A stretch of 64,000 nucleotides of DNA from Paenibacillus koleovorans NBRC 103111 (GTDB lineage Bacteria; Bacillota; Bacilli; Paenibacillales; NBRC-103111), in contig NZ_BIMA01000012.1 in NCBI RefSeq assembly GCF_004000845.1, forward strand, positions 35,495 through 99,494, given 5' to 3'. This document shows, piece by piece, positions 17,605 to 27,335 of the stretch. The notes under the pieces are model-generated. The model saw only the letters and a list, made by a program, of their open reading frames with translations. It had not been told where the DNA came from and made no database searches. Made by a program: the position numbers and the translations under genes. How positions within the stretch are numbered: the first letter of the stretch is position 1; each line of letters begins with the position of its first letter.

Positions 17605-19362
17605 TTATTCCGCGTCGCCCTCCCAGAGGCGTCGCATCTCGTCGCTGGCGACAAGCAGCTCATCGAGCTTGCCTTCCGCTTCGACGCGTCCGTCTTTCAG
17701 AACGATGATATGGTCGGCGTAGGCGAGCGCCGCTTTGCGATGGGAGACGACGAGACATGTTGCCTCGCGGCGCTCGAAGAGGCGCTCCCACAGCTTGCGC
17801 TCGGTCTCGACGTCGAGCGCGCTCGACAAGTCGTCGAAGACGAGCAGCTCCGCGCCGCGGACGAACATCCGGGCCGCCGCCGTCCGCTGCGCCTGGCCGC
17901 CGGACAGCTTGACGCCCCGCGGCCCGATCATCGTCTCGAGCCCGTTCGGGAGCATGGCGATGTCTTCCTCCATCACCGCGGCCCGGATCGACGTCGCGAG
18001 CCGCTCCGGCGACTCCTCCTCGCCGAGCAGCACATTGCGTTTCCAAGTGTCGCTGTAGAGCCGCGGCACCTGCGGGGTGTACGCGCTGCGCGGCGGCACG
18101 AAGAAGCTGCCGGCGTCGGCGACCTCCCGGCCGTTCCAGGCGATCGCTCCCGCATCCTTCGGGAGCAGCCCGAGCAGCGTCCGGACGAGCGTCGTCTTGC
18201 CGGACCCGATGCGCCCCGTCACGACGGTGAACGAGTGGCGGGGCAGCCGCAGGTCAATGCCCTCGATGCCTCGGCCGTTCTCGGGATAACGGTACGTCAG
18301 GCCGTTCACCTCGAGCCGATCGAGCCGATCGTCCGGCGTCCGTACCGGCTGCTCCAGCGGCGGCATGGCGCCGCGCAGGTAGAGCGGATGCGGCTCGACG
18401 AGCTTCGACGCCGGCGCATGCTGCATCAGCTCGGCCATCCGCTGTTTGGACACTTCGCTCTGCTTGAAGAGGGTCAGAAACTTACCGAAGTTCTGAATGA
18501 ACTGCGTCACGAAGTTCAAGTAATAGACGAACAGCGCGAAGTCGCCCACGGTGAAGTCGCCGCGCTGCATCGACTTGGCGCCGAGCAGCAGGATGAGGCC
18601 GGTGCCGATGTTGACCGTATTGGAGAACACGGACTCGAGCAGCTGGTTCATCAGCTTATCCTTCAGCATCGCGCTGCGGCGGGTGTCGTTCAGCCGGCGG
18701 AACCGGCCGATGACGCGGTCCTCGGCGCCGGCGACCTGAATCGCCTGCACGGAGCCGAACATCTCGGCGATCGCGCCGGTCACCTGGCTCGTCGCTTCGC
18801 GGCTCATCGCCCGGTACTTCTGCAGCATGGCCGTGGACAGCTGCGCCGCCGTGACGACAACAACGAGCGGGACGAAGACGAGCAGCGTCAGCGTCACGTC
18901 GATCCGCAGCAGGATGAAGAAGGAGGCGGCGGCGAACACCGTCATGCCGAAGGCGTCGACCGACCACGACGTCGTCTCCTCCATCTGGTCGACATCGTCG
19001 CGGAAGTTGCTGATCGCCTCGCCCGGCGAAACCGGAATCGCTCTGGCGCCGGGCTCCTTCAGAATATGGCTCAGCATGTTGCGCCGCAGGAAACCTCCGA
19101 TGCGGGCGCGGAACTGCACGTCGGTGACGAAGCCGACGAGGATGAGCGCCGAACGCCCGAGTGCGGCGGCCAGCAGCAACGCCACCAGCGACCAGACGCC
19201 CAAACCGGCCGCCGCCTCGCCGGAGAGCAAGTCGAAAAACTCCTTCGTGATCAACCCCGGTACGATCGGAGCCAAGTAAATGAGCGACCAGGCGGTCGCA
19301 TTCATCGCATACATGCCGCCCCGATAGCGAATGGTGCGCCATAAGAACTGGAACGTCGTCAT
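17605..19362 (-). CDS. Heterodimeric ABC exporter, subunit with degenerate Walker B
   Basis: 585 aa: six-helix exporter membrane domain (residues 1-320) fused to an ATPase domain. Walker A is [12 protein letters not shown] near residue 385 and the signature is the canonical LSGGQ near 486. Walker B reads [12 protein letters not shown], with aspartate in place of the catalytic glutamate. This is the pattern of the non-catalytic half of heterodimers such as BmrCD or TM287/288, which export drugs, lipids or peptides. It overlaps the partner gene by 4 bp, so the two are made together. The substrate is unknown. Confidence 0.92.
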   Translation of the reverse strand: MTTFQFLWRTIRYRGGMYAMNATAWSLIYLAPIVPGLITKEFFDLLSGEAAAGLGVWSLVALLLAAALGRSALILVGFVTDVQFRARIGGFLRRNMLSHILKEPGARAIPVSPGEAISNFRDDVDQMEETTSWSVDAFGMTVFAAASFFILLRIDVTLTLLVFVPLVVVVTAAQLSTAMLQKYRAMSREATSQVTGAIAEMFGSVQAIQVAGAEDRVIGRFRRLNDTRRSAMLKDKLMNQLLESVFSNTVNIGTGLILLLGAKSMQRGDFTVGDFALFVYYLNFVTQFIQNFGKFLTLFKQSEVSKQRMAELMQHAPASKLVEPHPLYLRGAMPPLEQPVRTPDDRLDRLEVNGLTYRYPENGRGIEGIDLRLPRHSFTVVTGRIGSGKTTLVRTLLGLLPKDAGAIAWNGREVADAGSFFVPPRSAYTPQVPRLYSDTWKRNVLLGEEESPERLATSIRAAVMEEDIAMLPNGLETMIGPRGVKLSGGQAQRTAAARMFVRGAELLVFDDLSSALDVETERKLWERLFERREATCLVVSHRKAALAYADHIIVLKDGRVEAEGKLDELLVASDEMRRLWEGDAE

Positions 19363-21116
19363 ACGAGCATCTCCTCCATTCCCGCGGCCAAGATGCGGCT
19401 GTACCGGGAATCCGGATTCGCCGCCAGCTCGGTGCGTTTGCCGAACTCGGCGATGCGCCCCTCCTCCAGAATAAGGATGGCGTCCGCCCGCTGAACCGTC
19501 GCGAGGCGGTGCGCGATGATGATGCAGGTCCGGTCGCGCAGCAGCCGCCCGATGGCGGCTTCCATCTTCATCTCCGTCGCCGGATCGAGCCGCGAGGAAG
19601 CCTCGTCGAGCACGACCAGCCCCGGGTCGGTCAGGAAGACGCGGGCGAAGGCGAGCAGCTGCGCTTCGCCGGCGGACAGCCCGCCGCCGAACGATTCCAG
19701 CTGCGCCTCGAGCCCGTTCGGCAGCGAGTGGAACCAGCCAGCCAAGCCAAGCTCCTCAAGCACCCGGACGATTCTCGCATCTTCGATCGACTCATCGAAG
19801 AACGTCAAGTTGTCCCTCACGGTCCCTTGGAAAATCTCGATGTTCTGCGTGACGAGCGTCACCCGTTGGCGCAATTGCTTGAGCCGGGCGTCGCGGATCG
19901 GCACGTCGCCGAGCAGAATCGCCCCCTCTTGCACATCATAGAAGCGCAGCAGCAGGCGCGCGAGCGTCGACTTACCGCTGCCGGTCCGGCCCAGCACGCC
20001 GAGCACCTGCCCCGGCTGGACGCGGAACTGCAGCTCATGCAAGTTCCGGATGCCTTCCTCGTAGCCGAAGGAGACGCGATTGAACTGCACGGACAGAGGT
20101 CCTGCCGGCAGCGGCGTACCCGGCCCGTCGTCCGGGATGGCTGACTTCGTCTCGAGCAGCTCGCGCACGCGTACGATGCTGGCGTCCGCCTTCTGCAGAT
20201 CCTCCATCTGCGTGCGGATTTTCTCGATCGGCTTGGCCATCAGCTCAGTATAGTAGAAAATCATGTACACCGTCCCAAGCGTGATGGAGCCGGCCTTCCA
20301 CATCGAGTAGCTGACGGCGAAGGCAATCGCGTTGCCGATGGCGAAGACGATGATCGTCGAGATCCACATGTAGCCCCAGCCGAAAAAGGCGCGCATGCGG
20401 ATCGGCAGCCATTTGCGAATGAGCAGATGGAACTTGTGCATGACATAAGCCGTCGCTCCGTTCGCGCGAGTGTCTTCCGTCCCTTCGAGATGCTCGCCCA
20501 GGAAGCCGTAAAATTCAGCGCTCATCTGACGATGCTTGCTCCAGAAAGGGACGGCGAATTTGCGTATGTAATTGATGGCGAGAATGGCGGCAATAACGAA
20601 AATAGTCATCGCGCCGCCGATCACCCAGCCTTCGAGAAACAGCAGGACGAGAATACCGACTACTAGAAAGGCGTTGCTCATCAGGGTAATGACGAAGTTG
20701 GAGAAAAAGTTGGCCAGCGCGTTGATGTCGCCGTCGACTCTTTCGATAATGGCGCCTGCCGTATGCGATTTATGAAACGACAAGTCGAGGCTCATGCAAT
20801 GGGCGGCCACGTCGCCGCGCAGCTTGTTGGTCGCCACCCAGCCGACGTTCTCGCCGATATAGGCGGCTATAACCGTCACGACTTGGAGCACAAGCGACAC
20901 GCCGATGAACAGTCCAGCTGCGATCAAGAGGGGCTGCAGCCGGGATTCGGATTGCGCCGTATCGAGAAAGTACCGAATGATCTGAGGGTTGATCAGCTGC
21001 ATGGCGAGCGAAGCCACGAGCAGGACGGTGAGCAGCAGCATGCTGCGCCATTGCGGCCTGAGATAGCTGTAGAGCAGTCTGACATATTCGCTTAGCGGGA
21101 TGTTGATGCCTTTCAT
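19359..21116 (-). CDS. Heterodimeric ABC exporter, subunit with catalytic Walker B
   Basis: 585 aa from ATG 21116, with AAAGGATGG upstream; the frame is open to 21161. Six membrane helices are followed by an ATPase domain with Walker [13 protein letters not shown] near residue 380 and canonical Walker [13 protein letters not shown] near 500. The signature is degenerate, LSAGEAQ rather than LSGGQ. Together with the partner this gives one competent ATP site (this Walker A/B with the partner's LSGGQ) and one degenerate site, as expected of an obligate heterodimer. It is the first gene of the pair and is divergent from the DUF3900 gene. Confidence 0.92.
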   Translation of the reverse strand: MKGINIPLSEYVRLLYSYLRPQWRSMLLLTVLLVASLAMQLINPQIIRYFLDTAQSESRLQPLLIAAGLFIGVSLVLQVVTVIAAYIGENVGWVATNKLRGDVAAHCMSLDLSFHKSHTAGAIIERVDGDINALANFFSNFVITLMSNAFLVVGILVLLFLEGWVIGGAMTIFVIAAILAINYIRKFAVPFWSKHRQMSAEFYGFLGEHLEGTEDTRANGATAYVMHKFHLLIRKWLPIRMRAFFGWGYMWISTIIVFAIGNAIAFAVSYSMWKAGSITLGTVYMIFYYTELMAKPIEKIRTQMEDLQKADASIVRVRELLETKSAIPDDGPGTPLPAGPLSVQFNRVSFGYEEGIRNLHELQFRVQPGQVLGVLGRTGSGKSTLARLLLRFYDVQEGAILLGDVPIRDARLKQLRQRVTLVTQNIEIFQGTVRDNLTFFDESIEDARIVRVLEELGLAGWFHSLPNGLEAQLESFGGGLSAGEAQLLAFARVFLTDPGLVVLDEASSRLDPATEMKMEAAIGRLLRDRTCIIIAHRLATVQRADAILILEEGRIAEFGKRTELAANPDSRYSRILAAGMEEMLV

Positions 21117-21246
21117 TGCTGTGAACCATCCTTTCTGGCCGAGCTTCCGATTAGAGTACATTACCCGATTCGGGGCGGGCCGTCAACGGATAATTTGACT
21201 ACAGGCGAACCGTCCGCCGACCTCTATAGGATTCGCCGGACGACGG

Positions 21247-21275
21247 TTGTCGAACCGCCCTTTTTCCGTTAAAGT
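21247..21275 (+). promoter_or_regulatory. Candidate promoter for the DUF3900 gene
   Basis: TTGTCG (21247-21252) and TAAAGT (21270-21275) with 17-bp spacing, 38 bp before the start codon. Confidence 0.4.
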
Positions 21276-21312
21276 AGACAACAGCGATAACTAGCCAAGG
21301 AGTCTTCATACG

Positions 21313-22518
21313 ATGGAATTTACGATTCGTTATTTATCTTTTTTCGTCATTCAGACCGAAGGAACGGACAAGTTCTTCAAGCATTACCAGACGATGGACC
21401 GGGACGCCTATGCGGGGAGCGAGATCAAGCATTTCCTCGACGGGGAGTTCGCCCGCATCAGCAAGCGCAAGGTCGAAAAGCACCCGAATTCAGAGCATGC
21501 GCCTACGAAGATCGGCCGCTTCATCGTCGAGCCGGGGTACGACCTTGCGAGCAACCCGAATGCCGCGTTGTTCCACCGGCTGCGGACCGAGACGGACAAA
21601 CAGCATTTTTTCGGCTATGCCGACGAGCTCGTGCGGATGTACATGGGCACCAATTCGGTGCGCGGCGGGGCGCTGATCGTGGCGCAAGCCCAGGCGCCGT
21701 ATGTGACGGAGGAGCCGTTCGTGTTCGTCATGAAATGCGACTTCGAGCAGAAAATCGCCAGGATTGCCGATGAGCACACGCTAGTGAATGCCGTGGAGAT
21801 GGCGATCAGCGCGAAAAATATGAAGTCGATCCAATACCCGCACATGCCGGAGGAGGGGATGCTCGAGCTATGGGAGCTGAAAGTCCATCAGGCTTCTCAT
21901 GCCCGGTATTTCGAGGATTTCCTTAAGTTCGTCACGTACGAGAAATCGATGCCGGAGCTGATCAGCCATCAGGTGATGGATATGGTGCAGGAGTATATGG
22001 AGACGAAGTGGCAGGGGGGAGGCGTGTTTAGCGCCGATTCTTCGTTAACCGCTGCGGGCGCCGACGGGGGTGCCGGTGCCATGTCACCGGAGCCTGCGCT
22101 GCACGAGACCGCCGATACAACGGCTGCTCCGGCCCGCTACAAGGATGTACCGTATTATTATGCGGAGCAACGGGAACGGGAGGAGAAGGAGCTCGAGTTC
22201 TGGGCGGCGAGCGAGAAGCGCGATCTGCAGCAGAAATGGAGCCCCGAGCAGGTGATCGACGCCTCTTCGCGGTTAATCGATGAGCTGCCCGACCTTGACC
22301 TGAAATTCAAGCTCGATGGGACAACGATCAAGACGAAGCTGGCCGAATTCGGCGTCAGCCTGCACATCGCCCGCCATCAAGGCCGGTATGTGGTGCTGCT
22401 CGAGGGCGATGCGTTCCAGTTCGACAAAGGCTTCTCGCCGATCGAGCTGCTGCAGCCCGAGGAGCTGGAGACGGTCGTGCGCCGACTGGGCGAGCGGGAA
22501 CGATCTTCGGATCGGTAA
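21313..22518 (+). CDS. DUF3900 domain protein
   Basis: 401 aa from ATG 21313 with AAGGAG 10 nt upstream. The first 240 residues match the DUF3900 family as I recall it from Bacillus: FTIRYLSFFVIQ, EIKHFLDGEFARISKRKVEKHPNSE, TKIGRFIVEPGYDLASNPN, and KNMKSIQYPHMPEEGMLELWELKVHQASHARYFEDFLKFV. A flexible Ala/Gly/Ser/Pro stretch (about 240-275) leads to a C-terminal part with a charged coiled coil (EQREREEKELEFWAASEKRDLQQKW). There is no signal peptide, so it is cytoplasmic. The biochemical role is unknown. Confidence 0.85.
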   Translation: MEFTIRYLSFFVIQTEGTDKFFKHYQTMDRDAYAGSEIKHFLDGEFARISKRKVEKHPNSEHAPTKIGRFIVEPGYDLASNPNAALFHRLRTETDKQHFFGYADELVRMYMGTNSVRGGALIVAQAQAPYVTEEPFVFVMKCDFEQKIARIADEHTLVNAVEMAISAKNMKSIQYPHMPEEGMLELWELKVHQASHARYFEDFLKFVTYEKSMPELISHQVMDMVQEYMETKWQGGGVFSADSSLTAAGADGGAGAMSPEPALHETADTTAAPARYKDVPYYYAEQREREEKELEFWAASEKRDLQQKWSPEQVIDASSRLIDELPDLDLKFKLDGTTIKTKLAEFGVSLHIARHQGRYVVLLEGDAFQFDKGFSPIELLQPEELETVVRRLGERERSSDR

Positions 22519-22521
22519 TGG

Positions 22522-23616
22522 CTAATAGGGGGAGTCTGTAGGCGCGAAAAAATTCGGCTTCACGATTTCGTTCGCGTACGCATGTCCCCACACCGGCGTG
22601 GTTGCCGGCGAGACGGGCGGGATGAGCCAAGTCCAGTCCCCTGTGACGGCCCGTCCCGCTTGACGCTCCTGCTGCTCGAAGCGCATCAACTGCTCGGAGG
22701 CCGTGTGATGGTCCACGATGCTGACGCCGGCCGACTTGAACGAGTGCAGCACGCTGGCGTTCAGCTCGAGCAGCGCCCGATCCTTCCACAGGCTGACGTT
22801 CGTGGACGTATCGAGGCCCATCCGTGCCGCGACAATCGGCAGCATGTTGTAGCGGTCCGCGTCCGCGAGGTTGCGCGCCCCGATCTCCGTACCCATGTAC
22901 CAGCCGTTGAACGGTGCGCACGGGTAGTGGATGCCTCCGATTTCGAGTCGCATGTCCGCAATCATCGGCACGGTGTACCAGCGCAGCCCGAGCGACGCGA
23001 ACCAGTCCAGCTCGGGATGGTGGAGCGGCACCTCCAGGACGAGCTCCTGCGGAATCGGAAACCATCTCGGCTTCCGAGTTCCGATCTGGACGATCAACGG
23101 CAATACGTCGAAGGCGGTGCCGGCCCCTCGCCAGCCGAGCTGCTCGGCCGCTCGGGTGAGGCGAATGGAGGCGGGATCGCCGATCACGCCGTTCTCGGTT
23201 ACGTAGCCCGCATAGCGGATCAACTGGTGGTTCCAGAGCCGCACCCGATGCTCGGACCCTTCCGTGTCTGCGGCGAAAAGGCTGAGCGTAGGGAGGATGT
23301 TGCCCTTATTCGTCGCGAAGTCGATATGCTGCAGGAGCGCCTCATATATGTCTTCTTCGCGAGACAGCTGGCGGAAGTCGAGTAGCCGAAGCGACCGCCA
23401 GAACAGCCGCCCGATACAGCGGTTGCTGTTGCGCCATGCGAGGCGCGCACCGTACTCGGCTTCCTCCCGGGTATGCTCGTACCGTCCGAGGAGGCCGATG
23501 TCGGAGGCGATTTCGCGCAGCCGCGAGCCGATCTCGTCCGTTCGGCCCCATTCCGTGTATGCTGTGCGGATAAAAGTCTCCGCTTCATGCAGCAATCGAG
23601 TAGACGTGTGAGGCAT
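22522..23616 (-). CDS. nos: Bacterial nitric oxide synthase oxygenase
   Basis: 364 aa oxygenase-only NO synthase, which makes NO from arginine using a general cellular reductase. The heme thiolate ligand is Cys67 in LAWRNSNRCIGRLFW. The core segments are FDVLPLIVQ, RWYTVPMIADMRLEIGGIHYPCAPFNGWYMGTEIGARNLAD (with the arginine-binding glutamate) and TWLIPPVSPATTPVW. There is no reductase or calmodulin-binding region, as usual in Gram-positives. AAAGGATG precedes the ATG. It is monocistronic and faces DUF3900 tail to tail, 3 bp apart. Confidence 0.95.
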   Translation of the reverse strand: MPHTSTRLLHEAETFIRTAYTEWGRTDEIGSRLREIASDIGLLGRYEHTREEAEYGARLAWRNSNRCIGRLFWRSLRLLDFRQLSREEDIYEALLQHIDFATNKGNILPTLSLFAADTEGSEHRVRLWNHQLIRYAGYVTENGVIGDPASIRLTRAAEQLGWRGAGTAFDVLPLIVQIGTRKPRWFPIPQELVLEVPLHHPELDWFASLGLRWYTVPMIADMRLEIGGIHYPCAPFNGWYMGTEIGARNLADADRYNMLPIVAARMGLDTSTNVSLWKDRALLELNASVLHSFKSAGVSIVDHHTASEQLMRFEQQERQAGRAVTGDWTWLIPPVSPATTPVWGHAYANEIVKPNFFAPTDSPY

Positions 23617-23750
23617 CTCGTCAGCATCCTTTCAACTTGGCGAACAATAGATGATGTCAGTCTATCCATCTAGTTTTCATTGTATCGTTCGTTTCGCCGC
23701 AAAAGCCATGTCAAGCCTGTGACAATCTATCGACAGAAAGAGGGATTCTC

Positions 23751-24422
23751 ATGGAATACGTACAAATTACACGGATCGACGATCCGAACTTCGCCGCCAT
23801 GCACAAGCTGATGGGGCAAGTGTTCCCCGCCGAGGAAGTGCTCGAGGCTAGCGCCTGGGCCGAGCCGCTGCAGGATCCGAGCATTCGGGTGTTCGTCGCG
23901 GTTCACGAAGGCGAGGTTGTAGGCGCCACCGAGTACCGCTACTACCCGGACCTGCAAGTCGCGATGACGGACTTCACGATCATCGGCCGCGAGGGGCTAG
24001 GCATCGGAGCGTTCCTGGCCAAGCGCCGCCAGCAGGACTTGTTCCGCATTGTCGAATCGAGCGGAGGTGTGTTGACCGGCATGTTCGCTGAGATCTACAA
24101 TCCTTACTTGGTCGAAGATCACGGTTTCGGCGGAGTCAAGCCGATGAATCCGTTCGTTCGGCGCGAAGTGCTGTCCCATCTGGGCTATCGCCGTCTGGAC
24201 TTCCCGTATGTGCATCCGTCCTGGCAGCAGGACGGGGAAGGCGTGCACGAGCTCGATCTGTGCTTCCTCGCTTACGACGAGAACCGGCAAGAGCTGTCGG
24301 CCGAGCTCGTCGTTCGCTTCCTCCGCAAGTATTATGCCGTGCTGGAGCCGAAGCCGGAAGCCTGGTACGCGATGGTTCGGGAGCTGGATTCCCGTGCGAC
24401 GCTTGCGCTGAAGCCGCTTTAA
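23751..24422 (+). CDS. GNAT-like acetyltransferase
   Basis: 223 aa, with AAAGAGGGA upstream of ATG 23751. The fold reads as a divergent GNAT: substrate-side start FAAMHKLMGQVFPAEEV, then VFVAVHEGEVVGATEYRYYPD, and an acetyl-CoA region at GREGLGIGAFLAKRR in place of the canonical RxxGxG. The carboxy half (DLCFLAYDENRQELSAELVVRFLRKYYAVLEPKP) is unlike small GNATs. The substrate is unknown. It is divergent from the NO synthase gene across 134 bp. Confidence 0.7.
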   Translation: MEYVQITRIDDPNFAAMHKLMGQVFPAEEVLEASAWAEPLQDPSIRVFVAVHEGEVVGATEYRYYPDLQVAMTDFTIIGREGLGIGAFLAKRRQQDLFRIVESSGGVLTGMFAEIYNPYLVEDHGFGGVKPMNPFVRREVLSHLGYRRLDFPYVHPSWQQDGEGVHELDLCFLAYDENRQELSAELVVRFLRKYYAVLEPKPEAWYAMVRELDSRATLALKPL

Positions 24423-24528
24423 TGCAGCTGCGAGCCGGCGGAATGAGGGGGTTGGGTGCATGCTCGCAAGCGGACAGGCGTATACTACTCCAGTGCCAAT
24501 GTACAACAAGAGCAAAGGAGCGGGCCGC

Positions 24529-24711
24529 ATGTCAAACAAATACAACAACAGCACCCACGATGCCCAGCCGGACGACAAGCAGACGCCGCAGACGAACTCG
24601 ATCGGCGAGCTGCGCAACGGGCGGAAGAGCGTGATCAAGAATTCCAATCCGACGGGCGACAGCACGCAGAACGAGTACTTGAACCATGTGGAGCACTCCC
24701 AGAACGAATAG
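24529..24711 (+). CDS. Small hydrophilic protein of unknown function
   Basis: 60 aa from ATG 24529 with AAAGGAG 9 nt upstream; the frame extends to 24460 without a better start. The product is almost entirely polar and rich in Asn, Gln, Thr and Ser, with no hydrophobic core, so it is probably disordered. Such proteins are frequent in spore-formers and may be spore-associated, but nothing here proves it. It is closed by a strong hairpin shared with the convergent serpin gene. Confidence 0.6.
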   Translation: MSNKYNNSTHDAQPDDKQTPQTNSIGELRNGRKSVIKNSNPTGDSTQNEYLNHVEHSQNE

Positions 24712-24725
24712 CATATCCAGCTCAG

Positions 24726-24762
24726 AACGGCCCGCCGGTGCATGCAACCGGCGGGCCGTTTG
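24726..24762. terminator. Bidirectional terminator
   Basis: AACGGCCCGCCGGT at 24726-24739 pairs perfectly with ACCGGCGGGCCGTT at 24747-24760. It lies between convergent genes ending at 24711 and 24790. Confidence 0.75.
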
Positions 24763-24789
24763 GGGTTAGTGAAGGTAAATCAATCAAAT

Positions 24790-26106
24790 TTATGGTCCCA
24801 CAGGATCGTACACCGCGCCGACGAACAGCACCGTTCCGGTAGTCCGCTCCTCGATCGCGACGAGGAACGGGCGATTCAGCTCCATGCGGAACGGAGCGTC
24901 CGGGTTGACCTGTGCCGATCCGGCTAAGAGTTCGATAACGGTAACCGCCGCCGCCTCGCTGCCGGTCTCGTCGACGTTCAGATACGTCTTCTGCTTGACC
25001 TTCGAGACGAAAGCTTCCACCGGCGGCTGAGCCATAGCCCCGAACTCCGCCTGGCCTTCCTTGAACGCCTTCTGCATGCCCAGCGCCTGAAGCGCATCGT
25101 TCAGACCCGCCTCGTACTCCAGCTTGAACCGCGGCAGCAATACTTCGCCGGGCTTCGACTGAAGCGCCGCTTTCATCCGCTCCCATTCGCCTCCCGCCAG
25201 CTTCTTGCCAAGCGCCGCCGGACCGACGCCTTCGTCCGGCAGCAGCAGCACCATGCCGTAGTTTCCGCCGCCGTAGGGAAGCCGAACGGCTTGATAGCCA
25301 TCCTGTTTGGCATACAGGTACGAGCCGCCGCGGCGCATGAACGGAGCTTGCTTCTCCTTGGCGTCCTCCAGCCGAAACGGCTTCTCCATCGTCGCTGCAG
25401 CTTGGAAAGGCGTCGTCCAGGACCCTTTGAAGTAGACGGCATTGATCAGGAACATAATGGTGTCCGAGTTAATCGGGTTGTCTACGATGGTTTTGATTTT
25501 GCCGCGAGTTTCGTCGCTCACCCAGAGGTTGATCGTATCCGCGGCCTTTGGGCTGGCGAAATCGAGGACGGTTGTTCGGGCCTTGTAGTAGTCCAAATTC
25601 GTTTTCAGAAATGCATCGTGGAACACGATCCCTTTGCGCGCCCAGAGCGAATTCGCCACCGAAACCTCTACCTTGTCGTCCGCATGAAGCAGCACATCGC
25701 GCAGTATGTCAGCCCCGCGGTTCGCCTCGTCAGCCGACCGGTCCTGGACGTGCAGCAACTTGGCGATTTCGTCTCGCGTCGAGCCGACCGCTCCGTTCAT
25801 CAGCATCGACAGGGCGAACGCGGCGCTGGACGGGGATATAAACACATTCCCCTGTTTGCCGTTTTCCTCCAGCTTTCCAAGCAACTCGAAGCCGAACGCG
25901 TTGTAGCCTTGAACGAGCTGTCGATCCACGTCCGCCGCTGCGTAGCGCGCCTGGCTTTTCTTGTCTTTCCCGTTTTGTCCCGGCACAATGCCGCACCCCC
26001 CGACTACTGCTGCGATCAGCAATCCTGCCAGCCCTGTTTTCCACAAGGAATGACTCGTTCTCACCCTCGCTCCCGTTTCCATCCCTGTTCTCGAAATCAC
26101 CCGCAT
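24790..26106 (-). CDS. Lipoprotein serpin (serine protease inhibitor)
   Basis: 438 aa from ATG 26106, with AGGGGG upstream; TTG 26112 and ATG 26082 are alternatives. The signal peptide ends in lipobox VVGGC (Cys38 from this start), so the protein is membrane-anchored on the outside. The serpin fold is clear: NVFISPSSAAFALSMLMNGA, VYFKGSW, FKLEYEAGLNDALQALGM and FVSKVKQKTYLNVDETGSEAAAVT, whose small-residue hinge fits an inhibitory serpin, then PFLVAIEERTTGTVLFVGAVYDP. The reactive-site P1 is uncertain because the loop (IELLAGSAQVN) is divergent. The target protease is unknown. Confidence 0.93.
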   Translation of the reverse strand: MRVISRTGMETGARVRTSHSLWKTGLAGLLIAAVVGGCGIVPGQNGKDKKSQARYAAADVDRQLVQGYNAFGFELLGKLEENGKQGNVFISPSSAAFALSMLMNGAVGSTRDEIAKLLHVQDRSADEANRGADILRDVLLHADDKVEVSVANSLWARKGIVFHDAFLKTNLDYYKARTTVLDFASPKAADTINLWVSDETRGKIKTIVDNPINSDTIMFLINAVYFKGSWTTPFQAAATMEKPFRLEDAKEKQAPFMRRGGSYLYAKQDGYQAVRLPYGGGNYGMVLLLPDEGVGPAALGKKLAGGEWERMKAALQSKPGEVLLPRFKLEYEAGLNDALQALGMQKAFKEGQAEFGAMAQPPVEAFVSKVKQKTYLNVDETGSEAAAVTVIELLAGSAQVNPDAPFRMELNRPFLVAIEERTTGTVLFVGAVYDPVGP

Positions 26107-26202
26107 GCCCAAAACCCCCTAATCGGCCCTTTGCAGGCACAGACGAGGGGGCGGCTTCTAATGTTGCAAGTAGTTGCCGTTCGGGAAGCTCCGTCCAAAA
26201 AT

Positions 26203-26478
26203 TTATTTGTCTCCGCGGTCGATATGGCCTCTCGGGGAGTCATGCTTCGTATGCTCCGGCACAAGCCGATTCATATGCGGATGCTCGGTTTCGCTCGTAG
26301 TCGTATCTACCTCGTACCGGACCAGCTGCCATGCGGTTTCGCCCAGCATCGGGTCGTGATCGAACACCTGCCCTTTCGCATAGTACTGCTCCCGTCCCCA
26401 CTCATTCGAATATACGCCGGTGATTTCCACAGATTCGCCGGAAATCGGATTCATCGCGCGATCGGAATGTTCACTCAT
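26203..26478 (-). CDS. Small conserved hydrophilic protein
   Basis: 91 aa from ATG 26478 with AAGGAGG well placed. The centre (ITGVYSNEWGREQYYAKGQVFDHDPMLGETAWQLVRYE) resembles short Bacillales proteins with a TGVY.NEWGRE motif whose role I do not know. The carboxy third is His- and Asp-rich (TEHPHMNRLVPEHTKHDSPRGHIDRGDK). No signal peptide or membrane segment. It is a single gene, 96 bp upstream of the serpin on the same strand. Confidence 0.65.
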   Translation of the reverse strand: MSEHSDRAMNPISGESVEITGVYSNEWGREQYYAKGQVFDHDPMLGETAWQLVRYEVDTTTSETEHPHMNRLVPEHTKHDSPRGHIDRGDK

Positions 26479-26649
26479 CGTTTTGCCTCCTTCTTCATCA
26501 TTCCTTCTTCATCGTTCATGCCTTTGTTCATGCCAACCTAGTGTGCCCCAATATTTTTGACCCGGAGGAGGAAATTGTTCCTGATTTTCGAATACATATT
26601 TGATGTGAATAGGTATGAAGTCCCAGAAATTGAATCGGAGGCTGCGGGT

Positions 26650-27108
26650 ATGAAATATTTGGTGTTGCTCCATGTGTTGTCGGCTATAATCGGGGTAGGC
26701 CCGACGTTTTTCGGCCATGTGTTGTACCGGAAGAAGCAGACGGCGAATGAGTTGCGAGTGTCGGTGAAGCTGATGGCGATGCTGGAATTTTTCCCGAAAA
26801 TCGGAGGTTCGATTGCCGTCTTGAGCGGCCTGCTGCTGTTTTTTCTGAACGACTATTATGGTCCCTTCACACAGGTATGGTTGTTGGGGTCGCTCATCTT
26901 GTACATCCTGATCCAGATTGTCGTCATCGGCCTCGCCACGCCTCCCGCCAGGAAACTGGCCGCTTGGCTGAGCGATCCCGCGAACAAGAACGTCCAGGAC
27001 AGCTTGCCGGAGGAGCCGAAGCTGCTGCTGCATCGGGTGAACGGGCTGTTCTACCTGGCATCCGGCATGGGGACGCTGTTATTTATTTTTATGATTTTGA
27101 AGCCGTAG
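26650..27108 (+). CDS. DUF2269 family integral membrane protein
   Basis: 152 aa from ATG 26650, with CGGAGG 7 nt upstream; the frame is open to 26557 but the extension is hydrophilic. Four membrane helices start with LVLLHVLSAIIGVGPTFFGHVL, the signature beginning of DUF2269 proteins, with a conserved histidine in helix 1. Helix 2 (IAVLSGLLLFF) and helix 3 (LILYILIQIVVIGLA) follow. Function is unknown in the family. Confidence 0.85.
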   Translation: MKYLVLLHVLSAIIGVGPTFFGHVLYRKKQTANELRVSVKLMAMLEFFPKIGGSIAVLSGLLLFFLNDYYGPFTQVWLLGSLILYILIQIVVIGLATPPARKLAAWLSDPANKNVQDSLPEEPKLLLHRVNGLFYLASGMGTLLFIFMILKP

Positions 27109-27141
27109 CTGGAGGACATTGTTCTGAAAAGGGTGCTGGAA

Positions 27142-27179
27142 GCGTCTATCCGCCGAAAGGGGAAGGGCGCTTTTTTTCG
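27142..27179 (+). terminator. Terminator after the DUF2269 gene
   Basis: AAGCGTC pairs with GGCGCTT around 27142-27172, followed by seven T residues. Confidence 0.6.
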
Positions 27180-27335
27180 TCTGCTTGACAGGAACCGATT
27201 CGCGCATGTCGAATTTCTTCTACTAAGAAGTCACTGCACAGGCACAGACGGTATCCCCCGAAAGAACGAAGCTCTTGCGAAATGTATCCCGACAGCACGT
27301 TGTCGAACGATGGCATGAAGGGAAGGTTGAATGCG

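Noticed and set aside
17527..19344. 605-codon plus-strand open frame opposite the ABC exporter gene
   Set aside because: It is a shadow frame with heavy Arg/His content, lying entirely over a gene with Walker and signature motifs.
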